From NCBI GenBank assembly GCA_945883675.1, contig CAMCYA010000001.1, positions 38,271 to 102,270 of the forward strand: DNA of 64,000 bases, read 5' to 3'. The notes under the pieces were generated by a model that saw nothing but the letters and a program-made list of their open reading frames with translations, had not been told where the DNA came from and did no database searches. A program made the translations under genes and the position numbers. This DNA comes from Bifidobacterium breve (GTDB lineage Bacteria > Actinomycetota > Actinomycetes > Nanopelagicales > Nanopelagicaceae). Of the stretch, positions 1 to 7,006 are shown in pieces (the stretch's first letter is position 1; every line of letters starts with the position of its first letter).

Positions 1-782
1 TACTGATGGGATAAAACTGCGGAAAGGAATTTCTTAGTGTTTTCATTTTGCGGATTTTCAAAGAGTTGCTCTGATGGAGCATCTTCTGCGATTACTCCCT
101 CATGCATAAAGACAGCTCTCTTAGCTACGTGTCGAGCAAATCCCATCTCATGAGTGACAACAATTAGAGTTATTCCATCCTTGCTGACATCTCCAATGAC
201 CCGCAAAACATCATTTGTCATTTGAGGATCAAGTGACGAAGTGACCTCATCAAGAAGTAATACCTGTGGATCCATTGCTAAAGTGCGAGCAATCGCAACC
301 CTTTGTTGTTGACCACCCGAGAGCTGCAGTGGTCGCGATTCAGCTTTCTCGATCAGCCCAACCCGATCTAGGAGACTACGTGCACGTTCTCGGGCCTCTT
401 CTTCTCCACGGCCGAGAACTTTAATCTGGGCAACGCAAACATTTTCCATTACGGTCATATGAGGGAAGAGATTGAATTGCTGGAAAACAATCCCGATTGA
501 CTGACGAATCTTAGCTATGTCATGAGAGAGCGAACCACGAGTCTTCTCAGGATCTTGGATCGCTATTCCGCCAACTTGGATTTTGCCTTTCTGAATGACC
601 TCTAAGCCATTTACACAGCGAAGAAGCGTTGTTTTCCCAGAACCGCTTTGTCCAAGTAGTGCCAACACTTCACCAGATGCGATTGAAAGACTAATTCCTT
701 GAAGCACTTGCACACCAGAAAAATCCTTATATACATCATTAAATACAACTTCCCCATTTTTCATGACACGTTCGCTGCTCAT
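1..782 (-). CDS. Polar amino-acid ABC transporter ATPase (3' end cut by window)
   Basis: ATP-binding subunit of a GlnQ/HisP-type amino-acid importer; it hydrolyses ATP at the inner face of the membrane. My translation of the minus strand from the ATG at 782 shows Walker A GQSGSGKTT, Q-loop region (VFQQFNLFPHMTV), the signature LSGGQQQRVAIAR, Walker B VLLLDE and the switch His (VVTHEMGFA). The frame is open for 260 codons and ends at the window edge with the first two bases (TA) of what is probably the stop codon, so the protein is essentially complete. Its ATG overlaps the TGA of the permease (ATGA), which implies translational coupling. The binding protein and permease lie upstream. Substrate is not predictable beyond 'polar amino acid or similar'. 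Confidence 0.93.
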   Translation of the reverse strand, partial: MSSERVMKNGEVVFNDVYKDFSGVQVLQGISLSIASGEVLALLGQSGSGKTTLLRCVNGLEVIQKGKIQVGGIAIQDPEKTRGSLSHDIAKIRQSIGIVFQQFNLFPHMTVMENVCVAQIKVLGRGEEEARERARSLLDRVGLIEKAESRPLQLSGGQQQRVAIARTLAMDPQVLLLDEVTSSLDPQMTNDVLRVIGDVSKDGITLIVVTHEMGFARHVAKRAVFMHEGVIAEDAPSEQLFENPQNENTKKFLSAVLSHQ

Positions 783-1510
783 GTTTTTGATCCTCCCCAT
801 GGACCTACCGCGAAGAAATTCTTTCTCTTGTCTACTGTTCCAGATCCATAACCAAGTTCTCTTTCAAATTTAGCTTCGAGTCTGCGAGCGAGAATTGTGA
901 GCGGGAAGCAAACACAAAAATAGAGAAAAGCGATCTCAGTCAGGATTGTAAAATACTTAAAAGTTTGTGAGGCGAGAATTAATCCCCTGAACATAATTTC
1001 TTGAATAGTAATAATTGAAAGTAAAGATGTGTCCTTAATTAGGCTAAGAAGATAATTAACTGTTGGTGGTAACGCCACGCGCGCCGCTTGAGGAATAATC
1101 ACAAGTCTACGAGCTTGAGCCGGCGACATCCCAAGTGACACTGCAGCTTCAATTTGAGTTTTTGCCACGGAATTGATCGCAGCACGAAATACCTCTGAAA
1201 GATAGGCAGTATAAATTATCGTAAAGCCAACAACACCAGCGACTAGCGCTTGAAGTGTTATTCCAAAAATCGGTAGAACATAAAAAATGTAGTAAAGCTG
1301 TACAAGTGCTGGAGTACATCGAATGAACTCGACGTATGCAAGCATTGATCCACGCACTGATTTAAATCTTGAAACTCGCAAAAATGCCACGCATATGCCG
1401 GCAATGACTGAAAAAACTATAACAACTGCCGAAATACCTAAAGAGTAGGCAAGACCGTGAAGTAAAATTGGAAGAAACTCTATGAGATCCGACCATGTCA
1501 TCTTATCCAC
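779..1510 (-). CDS. Amino-acid ABC transporter permease (HisM/GlnP family)
   Basis: Integral membrane subunit of the same importer. The 243-aa protein has about five hydrophobic segments. The EAA-like cytoplasmic loop (EAAVSLGMSPAQARRLVIIPQAARVALPP broken here only for description; residues about 122-150) is the contact point for the ATPase and is typical of the His/Glu/Gln/Arg transporter permeases. Length is normal for the family. Only one permease is present, so it probably works as a homodimer. An internal start at Met4 is possible. It lies 71 bp downstream of the binding-protein gene and overlaps the ATPase gene by 4 bp, giving a binding protein-permease-ATPase operon. Confidence 0.93.
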   Translation of the reverse strand: MDKMTWSDLIEFLPILLHGLAYSLGISAVVIVFSVIAGICVAFLRVSRFKSVRGSMLAYVEFIRCTPALVQLYYIFYVLPIFGITLQALVAGVVGFTIIYTAYLSEVFRAAINSVAKTQIEAAVSLGMSPAQARRLVIIPQAARVALPPTVNYLLSLIKDTSLLSIITIQEIMFRGLILASQTFKYFTILTEIAFLYFCVCFPLTILARRLEAKFERELGYGSGTVDKRKNFFAVGPWGGSKT

Positions 1511-1581
1511 GTTCTCGCCTACCCTTCATTAGCTATTTTTTCAGCGTATATATGAGATTGTCCCTATTTAAGAATAGAACC

Positions 1582-2475
1582 TTAGAGACACTGAGCGATA
1601 CCGTCAGTGGTGAAGCTAGTTGGAGCATCGCAAGTTACGTATGCAGATGCTGGCATTCCATACTTAAGTAGGATCGCTTTGAGCTTTCCATTTGTACGCA
1701 TAATCTTGAGCTGGTCATTAACAGCTGTGACCCACGCAGTATCACCTTTACGCATCACGATACTGCTGATACCTACAGCCTTGCCTGTCCAGTTCTTTAG
1801 AAGTGTGATCTTTGGCTGTGGCTGAAGCTTGAAGTCGTATGCTCCCTGAAGCTCATCGACCATTCCTGCGTCAATTCGACCAGTAGAAAGCGCACGATAC
1901 AAATCTGAGTACTTCGTGAAAGGTACGTATGTAGCTCCCTTGACGCCTCCGATTACTTGATCATCGGTTGAACCAATGATTCCGCCGACTTTCTTGCCTT
2001 TCCAGTCTGCCTTACCCTTAATTTTCTTTGGATTACCCTTTGCTACCAACATGGCAACTCCATATTGATAAACAGGTAACGAGAATTGAACTAATTCACT
2101 TCTCAGTTTTGTGTATGTCATACCAATAGACATGATGTCCCATCGGCAAGCAGTAAGACCTGGGATCATAGCGCCCCAATCAGCTGTGACGTAATCCCAA
2201 GCGGGAATATTGAGCCCTTTGAGAACTTCTTCGATAACTTCAACATCAATACCTTGGTACTTGCCGGAGTTGATATCAAACCAGCCATGCGGCGGTTGCT
2301 GATAAGAAGTCATACGTACATAGGATGCCTCTTGAGCTTTAGCCAAAGTATCGGTACAGGTAGCTGCCGATGCTGGACTACTCATGGGCGCCAATAGCGA
2401 AGCCCCGACAAGTAGTGCAGTGCTGATTACAACGTGGCGTCGAAACACCCTTGAATTGCGTATGGATAACCCCAT
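1582..2475 (-). CDS. Amino-acid ABC transporter substrate-binding protein (SBP family 3)
   Basis: Extracytoplasmic solute receptor of the importer. The N-terminus has positive residues, a hydrophobic core and an Ala-x-Ala cleavage site (SPASA/ATC). The mature part has the SBP_bac_3 pattern: an early YVRMTSYQQPP strand, then W-F-D with 'YQGIDVEVIEEV' (the usual G-x-D-V-x-x), and 'GRIDAGMVDE' near residue 205. No lipobox is seen. The ATG at 2475 is preferred over the longer frame at 2493 because GGAGG lies just upstream of it. A promoter and a LacI-type operator sit directly upstream (2508-2554), so expression is probably controlled by the regulator at 4108. Ligand unknown. Confidence 0.92.
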   Translation of the reverse strand: MGLSIRNSRVFRRHVVISTALLVGASLLAPMSSPASAATCTDTLAKAQEASYVRMTSYQQPPHGWFDINSGKYQGIDVEVIEEVLKGLNIPAWDYVTADWGAMIPGLTACRWDIMSIGMTYTKLRSELVQFSLPVYQYGVAMLVAKGNPKKIKGKADWKGKKVGGIIGSTDDQVIGGVKGATYVPFTKYSDLYRALSTGRIDAGMVDELQGAYDFKLQPQPKITLLKNWTGKAVGISSIVMRKGDTAWVTAVNDQLKIMRTNGKLKAILLKYGMPASAYVTCDAPTSFTTDGIAQCL

Positions 2476-2507
2476 TTTTTCCTCCAGTCTCACGATAGAT
2501 CACAATT

Positions 2508-2523
2508 GATCAATCGTTTGACC
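2508..2523. promoter_or_regulatory. Predicted LacI-type operator, transporter promoter
   Basis: Sixteen bases reading GATCAATCGTTTGACC on the plus strand (GGTCAAACGATTGATC in the direction of transcription). They match a palindrome GGTCAATCGATTGACC at 14 of 16 positions. The site starts two bases after the -10 hexamer of the transporter promoter. A second copy in the same place relative to its promoter lies at 4040-4055 in front of the LacI-type gene. Shared sequence and identical spacing argue for one regulator. Confidence 0.7.
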
Positions 2524-2525
2524 GT

Positions 2526-2554
2526 AAGTTAGTGTAGGCCCAAGGGAACGTCAA
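2526..2554 (-). promoter_or_regulatory. Sigma70-type promoter of the amino-acid transporter operon
   Basis: Read on the minus strand: -35 TTGACG (2554-2549), 17-bp spacer, -10 TAACTT (2531-2526). The transcript would start about at the operator 2508-2523 and carry a leader with a GGAGG site before the ATG at 2475. Confidence 0.65.
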
Positions 2555-2579
2555 TAGGTTTAGAAAAATACTTACACCG

Positions 2580-3941
2580 CTACCTAGCCTTTTTTTTGTT
2601 GATTTTCCACTGATCTACGACCTGAGCGCATACCTTCTGGGCATTTCCAATGTAGTCGGCGGGATTAAGTGGCCATTCTGAGAAGTACCGAGGGATATCT
2701 GGGTCTAATCGGACTATGGAATCCACAAGAGAAATATTTTCGCTCGCACTCAATTTACTCGCTTCGTGTAAAAGATCGTGCGCTCGCTCCCTACCAATTT
2801 CACGCGCTAGCTCGATCATATAAGCCTCTGCCATAATCGAACCGTTTTGTTTTTCAACATTTGCACGCATATTCTCAAGGTTGATACCTAAACCTTCAAG
2901 CATTTCAGTTGCGATTTTGATCGCCGAAATGGTGCTCATTAGAGTTTCAGGCAGAGCCTTCCACTCTAATTGCCACTCCCCTGCAGCCCGCTCATGCCCA
3001 ATCTCACCAGCCCGATACATTGAGTTGGCACTTGCAATGGCTTGAAGTCCAATCCCGATAATCGCCTCAGACATCACAGGGTTTCTTTTCTGTGGCATAG
3101 TCGATGAAGCCCCTTTGTGAAGCCCGCCCGGTTCAAATACTTCATCAATTTCAGTTCGTGATAGATCCACAATCTCTCGTGCAAGCCGTACAAGGGTCAC
3201 AGACAGATTTGCGCACTGACTTGTGACATCAATAAAGCGATCGCGACTAGCGTGCCAAGGAATGTATTCATCTCGCAAAGCCAGTTTTTTAGCCACAATA
3301 CTTCTTATCTCTTGCTCATCTGGTCCCAGTGCTGCCGATGTTCCCGCAGCACCGTAGAGTGAAACACATGATGCTTCAGCAATAGAAGTTTTGAGCCGAG
3401 CACGATGTCTGTCTAGTTCAGATAAGTACACCGCACATTTCAGACCAAAAGTTGTTGGGACTGCATGTTGAGCGTGAGTTCGGCCAGGCATAATCGTCAG
3501 TTGATTTTCTAAAACAAGAGTTGCCATCGCATCCCCAAGTCGATTTAAATGAGAGTGCAAAAGCATTCCGGCTTCAGATATCTGAAGTGCAAGTGCAGTA
3601 TCCATAATATCTTGGGTTGTAGCGCCAACATGAAGAAGTCCGCGCGCGTTTGGAGAAAGTTGCGAATTGAGATGTGAAAGGAGTTCAATAATTGGATATC
3701 CAACATTGAGAGTACCGGCGCGAAAAGTGGAAAGTTCGGGCAGAGGCACCTCTGCGAGTTTATTGATTTCAGCCAGTGCCCCTTTAGAAATCATTCCCTT
3801 TAAAAAATGTGCGTTCGAGAGCGCAATCTCAACTTGAATCCACCTACGAAATGTTGCGCGCAGCGTAAAAATCTCCGCGCTTTCGGGATCTCGATAAAGC
3901 CAGTCCAGAATATTGGTTGAACTTACAAAGCTATCTGACAT
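2580..3941 (-). CDS. Fumarase/aspartase superfamily lyase (PcaB/adenylosuccinate-lyase-like)
   Basis: A 453-aa member of the superfamily that forms or breaks fumarate-type C-N or C-C bonds by beta elimination. Visible landmarks: the TxxD region HVGATTQDIMDT (104-115), GRTHAQHAVPTTFG (153-166), and the superfamily signature GASSTMPQKRNP (277-288) with the mobile catalytic Ser loop. Length and layout fit 3-carboxy-cis,cis-muconate cycloisomerase and adenylosuccinate-lyase-like enzymes. The gene is not in a purine or protocatechuate cluster: its neighbours are an amino-acid importer and a LacI-controlled catabolic operon. A lyase acting on an imported N-substituted aspartate or similar compound is therefore a reasonable inference. 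Start ATG 3941 has GAGAGG upstream. Exact reaction unknown. Confidence 0.85.
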   Translation of the reverse strand: MSDSFVSSTNILDWLYRDPESAEIFTLRATFRRWIQVEIALSNAHFLKGMISKGALAEINKLAEVPLPELSTFRAGTLNVGYPIIELLSHLNSQLSPNARGLLHVGATTQDIMDTALALQISEAGMLLHSHLNRLGDAMATLVLENQLTIMPGRTHAQHAVPTTFGLKCAVYLSELDRHRARLKTSIAEASCVSLYGAAGTSAALGPDEQEIRSIVAKKLALRDEYIPWHASRDRFIDVTSQCANLSVTLVRLAREIVDLSRTEIDEVFEPGGLHKGASSTMPQKRNPVMSEAIIGIGLQAIASANSMYRAGEIGHERAAGEWQLEWKALPETLMSTISAIKIATEMLEGLGINLENMRANVEKQNGSIMAEAYMIELAREIGRERAHDLLHEASKLSASENISLVDSIVRLDPDIPRYFSEWPLNPADYIGNAQKVCAQVVDQWKINKKKAR

Positions 3942-4008
3942 TCCAACCTCTCTCTAGAGTAAAATTGTGTGAGTTAAAAACCCACACTGAGAACAACACT
4001 GTCGAGCC

Positions 4009-4037
4009 TTGACAAAAAATTTGGGCTCCTTTAACCT
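4009..4037 (+). promoter_or_regulatory. Sigma70-type promoter of the LacI-headed operon
   Basis: Perfect -35 TTGACA (4009-4014), 17-bp spacer, -10 TAACCT (4032-4037). The operator 4040-4055 starts two bases later. The same promoter-operator geometry occurs at 2508-2554. Confidence 0.7.
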
Positions 4038-4039
4038 GC

Positions 4040-4055
4040 AGTCTATCGATTGACC
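4040..4055. promoter_or_regulatory. Predicted LacI-type operator, regulator promoter
   Basis: AGTCTATCGATTGACC, 14 of 16 positions matching the palindrome GGTCAATCGATTGACC. It covers the expected transcription start of the regulator operon and lies about 100 bp upstream of the divergent lyase gene, which it may also control. Position over the start site suggests repression, probably with autoregulation. Confidence 0.7.
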
Positions 4056-4107
4056 AACTTGCGGTGCAAGATTCATTGGACATTTTTTGAATGAATTGGA
4101 GGCTAAT

Positions 4108-5157
4108 GTGAATACCAAATCAAGGCGCTTCCCGTCCGATGGACGTGTAACGGGAACCCAAGTTGCAGCGTTGGCAAAAGTGGATGCTGCAGTCGTCTCG
4201 AAAATACTAAAAGAGGATCCAACTCTTCGCGTCTCTCCTGATACTCGGAAGAGAGTTATGGATGCAATTCAACAACTTGGTTATCGCCCAAACTATGCGG
4301 CACAGAGATTGCGTAGTTCGCGCAGAATCGGCGCTGTTGGCCTGATCATTCCAAACTTTTCGAACCCAGCTTTTGCTGAAATTGTACATGGCGCCGAAAT
4401 TGCAGCACTCAAGCGAAAAGTTGCACTATTTGTTTCTTCAACTAGCGAACTAACAACTCCCCTAGAACTAATCATTGATTTAGTTGCATCAGGCCGTGTT
4501 GATGCCCTATTGATCGCCGGTGGATCGTCCTCAGAGACGATTGAAATCAATGAATATCTCAGTGCTCGAAATTTTCCATTCCTATTTCTAAATCGTCAAA
4601 GTGTTGGAATAAGGCGATCATTATTTCTAGATGACGAACATGCAATTAGCTTACTAGTGGATCATCTTGTGGAACTCGGGCATAAAAAGATTTATAACAT
4701 TGCAGGAAAGTCAAGCATGGAGACTGGAAAGCGCCGCCAAAATGCATTCAAAAAGGCGATTACCAAAGTTGGTCTTACTTTTAGCCCAGACTTAATTGTT
4801 GAGGAGGAATACAGCGTAATTGGTGGTCAGCGCGGATTTCAAGAAATTTTCAAACGCAAACCTAAAGCAACCGCAATTGTGGTCTCAGAGTTTAATATGG
4901 CCGTGGGAGCACTAAATGCAGCCCGTAAAGCCAATGTAATGGTTCCTGAAGATTTATCAATGGTTGCTTTCAACAATTTGGAATTTGCTTCACTTCTTAA
5001 TCCAAGTTTGACGACAGTCGGTTTGCAACTCCAACATTTAGGTGAAGAAGGTTTGAACTTGCTCTTGCTTAAAGAGCCTGATGAAGAGATATATCAAACT
5101 GTTTCAAAGAGTGCTGAATTATTCTTGCGTGAGTCATCGAAATCAAACAGAAAGTGA
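4108..5157 (+). CDS. LacI-family transcriptional regulator
   Basis: Ligand-responsive DNA-binding protein of the LacI/GalR family. The N-terminal helix-turn-helix plus hinge helix is clear (VAALAKVDAAVVSKILK, then RVMDAIQQLGYRPNYAAQRLRS), followed by a periplasmic-binding-protein-like effector domain (IGAVGLIIPNFSNPAFAE onward) ending near SLTTVGLQL. I choose the GTG at 4108 because GGAGG ends five bases before it; the longer frame from 4087 (TTG) lacks such a site. Two matching operators (2508-2523, 4040-4055) are its likely targets. The first gene of a plus-strand operon with 5165, 6198 and 7007. Effector unknown, presumably the imported compound or a breakdown product. Confidence 0.93.
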   Translation: MNTKSRRFPSDGRVTGTQVAALAKVDAAVVSKILKEDPTLRVSPDTRKRVMDAIQQLGYRPNYAAQRLRSSRRIGAVGLIIPNFSNPAFAEIVHGAEIAALKRKVALFVSSTSELTTPLELIIDLVASGRVDALLIAGGSSSETIEINEYLSARNFPFLFLNRQSVGIRRSLFLDDEHAISLLVDHLVELGHKKIYNIAGKSSMETGKRRQNAFKKAITKVGLTFSPDLIVEEEYSVIGGQRGFQEIFKRKPKATAIVVSEFNMAVGALNAARKANVMVPEDLSMVAFNNLEFASLLNPSLTTVGLQLQHLGEEGLNLLLLKEPDEEIYQTVSKSAELFLRESSKSNRK

Positions 5158-5164
5158 GCGGCTC

Positions 5165-6184
5165 ATGAAAGAGATAGATCTGAGTGCACTTGGATTGGTC
5201 GAAGCTGAAATAGTCCATGATGTAGTTAAGTTCTCGAATTCTTTCAACCGCAAAATTCGTCAAGACCCTCCAAATCAATTAGGCGTTCCTACTCAGTATT
5301 TGGCAATGTTGGCAATCAAGCGCGGAGATTATAAAAGGGCTGAAGAACTCGCCCGTTATATGCGCCAAGAAAGTGACTTCATTTTCGATTCAATGATGAC
5401 ACTTTGGCTGAAGCAACTAATTGATCATGCAAAGAAGGTTTTAGGTATGGAGAAATATGAGAATATTCTAAGGGTTCCGGAGTTTCATGTTTGGGCTAGT
5501 TTTCAAGGGGTAGGTAATGATTTTATTGATGAAGCACTTAGCTTTTTAGAGTTGAAGAACGATGCACAATTTGACACCTGCTTGAGCCATGCCCGTCGCG
5601 TATATAAAACTATGGGCGATGAAGTTGTTAAGTTCGTTCAAGATATTTTGACGGAAGTACTTCTAGTCGAAGGCCCAGATGGTCCAGTTTCAGCGCTCCG
5701 GGGGCCATACGAAACAATATGGCGTGAGCGCTATAAAACTTGGGAAATTCTATCTGGCGAAGAGAGGCTTCAACTTTCATGTGAAGGTATGAGGGCGCAC
5801 TTTGGAGGACCAACTCGTCAAGGAGAATTTAAAGTAACTGATGAAGGTAAAAGATTCCGGATGATTTTTGCCGGATGTGGCACAGGTGGAGTATTGCGCC
5901 GAGGTGATATTGAAACCGGTGAGGGTCCATATTTATCCGTAGGAACTGTAAAGACTCCCCAACCTTACTCATGGGGGAAAACTGAGATGCCTTGGTACTG
6001 CACGCATTGCAATCTCTATTTGGAACATTGGCCAGTTGAAGAATCTGGTGTCAATAGACGCCCTGTAATTTTCATCGACGATCCTAAATCTAATGTGACG
6101 ACAGAATGGTTGGTTTATAAAGATCTAGCTGATACGCAAGATGAGGATTACACACGCATATGGGCGACACCGCCAACAAAGTAA
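5165..6184 (+). CDS. Unrecognised 339-aa catabolic-operon protein
   Basis: I do not recognise this family with confidence. The ATG at 5165 lies 8 bp after the regulator stop and is preferred over an upstream frame start at 5081 that sits inside the regulator gene. The N-terminal half is helical and charged. The C-terminal half carries a glycine-rich turn (FAGCGTGGVLRRGD) and a motif WYCTHCNLYLEHWP with two Cys and a His nearby, which could bind metal or hold a catalytic Cys. A very distant resemblance to L-2-amino-thiazoline-4-carboxylate hydrolase-like proteins crossed my mind but I cannot support it. No signal peptide or membrane segment, so cytoplasmic. Position between regulator and SDR says it is a pathway enzyme for the imported substrate. 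Confidence 0.75.
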   Translation: MKEIDLSALGLVEAEIVHDVVKFSNSFNRKIRQDPPNQLGVPTQYLAMLAIKRGDYKRAEELARYMRQESDFIFDSMMTLWLKQLIDHAKKVLGMEKYENILRVPEFHVWASFQGVGNDFIDEALSFLELKNDAQFDTCLSHARRVYKTMGDEVVKFVQDILTEVLLVEGPDGPVSALRGPYETIWRERYKTWEILSGEERLQLSCEGMRAHFGGPTRQGEFKVTDEGKRFRMIFAGCGTGGVLRRGDIETGEGPYLSVGTVKTPQPYSWGKTEMPWYCTHCNLYLEHWPVEESGVNRRPVIFIDDPKSNVTTEWLVYKDLADTQDEDYTRIWATPPTK

Positions 6185-6197
6185 CAGAGAGAATAAA

Positions 6198-6989
6198 ATG
6201 AGCGAAGAGAGCAAAGTAGCCGTAATCACTGGAGCTGGTAGAGGCATAGGGGCTTCTGCCGGAGTCCGATTGCTAAATGGCGGATTCACTGTCTATTTCA
6301 CAGATATGAACCTAGAGCGAACACAGGAATTTGTCGCATCCCTTGTTGAATTTCAGGGGCGTGCCTTTTCACTGCAAATTCAAGTTAATGATGATGATTC
6401 CGTAGACTCAGCGATGAAATTTGTCGGGGAAAAACATGGCAAAATTGACTTACTAATTAATAACGCGGGCATTACAAATCAGAGACCAACTCAAGATATT
6501 CCAACTGCTGATTGGCAACAGCTCATTGATGTCCACTTGGGTGGAACTTTTCGTTGCTCGCGCGCAGCTTTCCCTTTTCTCAAAGCAGCTAACGGTTCAG
6601 CTATAGTGAATGTCTCATCTATTGCAGCTCGCTTAGGGATGCCAATTCGTGCATCATATTGCGCTGCTAAAGCAGGAATAGAAGGGTTTGGGCGCTCACT
6701 TGCCACCGAATGGGCTGAATTTGGAATTCGCGTAAATACAGTTGCTCCCGGATATGTGATGACTGACCTAATTCAAAAAGATATCAAGAATGGCTTAGTC
6801 TCAGAAGAAGTCCTGGGTAATCGAATCAGTTTAAAGAGATTTGCAACTCCAGAGGAAATTGCAGAGGTTATGTTTTTTCTTGGCACGGGCGCTTCTTCTT
6901 ATATGACAGGGCAGGTCCTGAACGTCGATGGTGGTCTATCCATTGATTTAAATCCAGGAAGCACCTCCGCCCTTACAAAGAAAAACTAA
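6198..6989 (+). CDS. Short-chain dehydrogenase/reductase (SDR, FabG-like)
   Basis: NAD(P)-dependent oxidoreductase of the classical SDR family, 263 aa. Visible: nucleotide-binding TGAGRGIG at the N-terminus, NNAG, catalytic Ser in NVSSIAA, Tyr and Lys in the YCAAK motif, and the C-terminal QVLNVDGG. The ATG at 6198 follows AGAGAGAAT; a longer frame from 6141 would overlap the previous gene. An Asp at the end of the second beta strand (YFTDMN) favours NAD over NADP, which suits a catabolic alcohol oxidation. Third gene of the LacI operon, 13 bp after the preceding stop. Substrate not predictable. Confidence 0.93.
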   Translation: MSEESKVAVITGAGRGIGASAGVRLLNGGFTVYFTDMNLERTQEFVASLVEFQGRAFSLQIQVNDDDSVDSAMKFVGEKHGKIDLLINNAGITNQRPTQDIPTADWQQLIDVHLGGTFRCSRAAFPFLKAANGSAIVNVSSIAARLGMPIRASYCAAKAGIEGFGRSLATEWAEFGIRVNTVAPGYVMTDLIQKDIKNGLVSEEVLGNRISLKRFATPEEIAEVMFFLGTGASSYMTGQVLNVDGGLSIDLNPGSTSALTKKN

Positions 6990-7006
6990 CGAAAGGTCCA
7001 AACCTC

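Noticed and set aside
5081-5164. N-terminal extension of the 339-aa protein
   Set aside because: Lies inside the regulator gene; ATG at 5165 follows the regulator stop by 8 bp.
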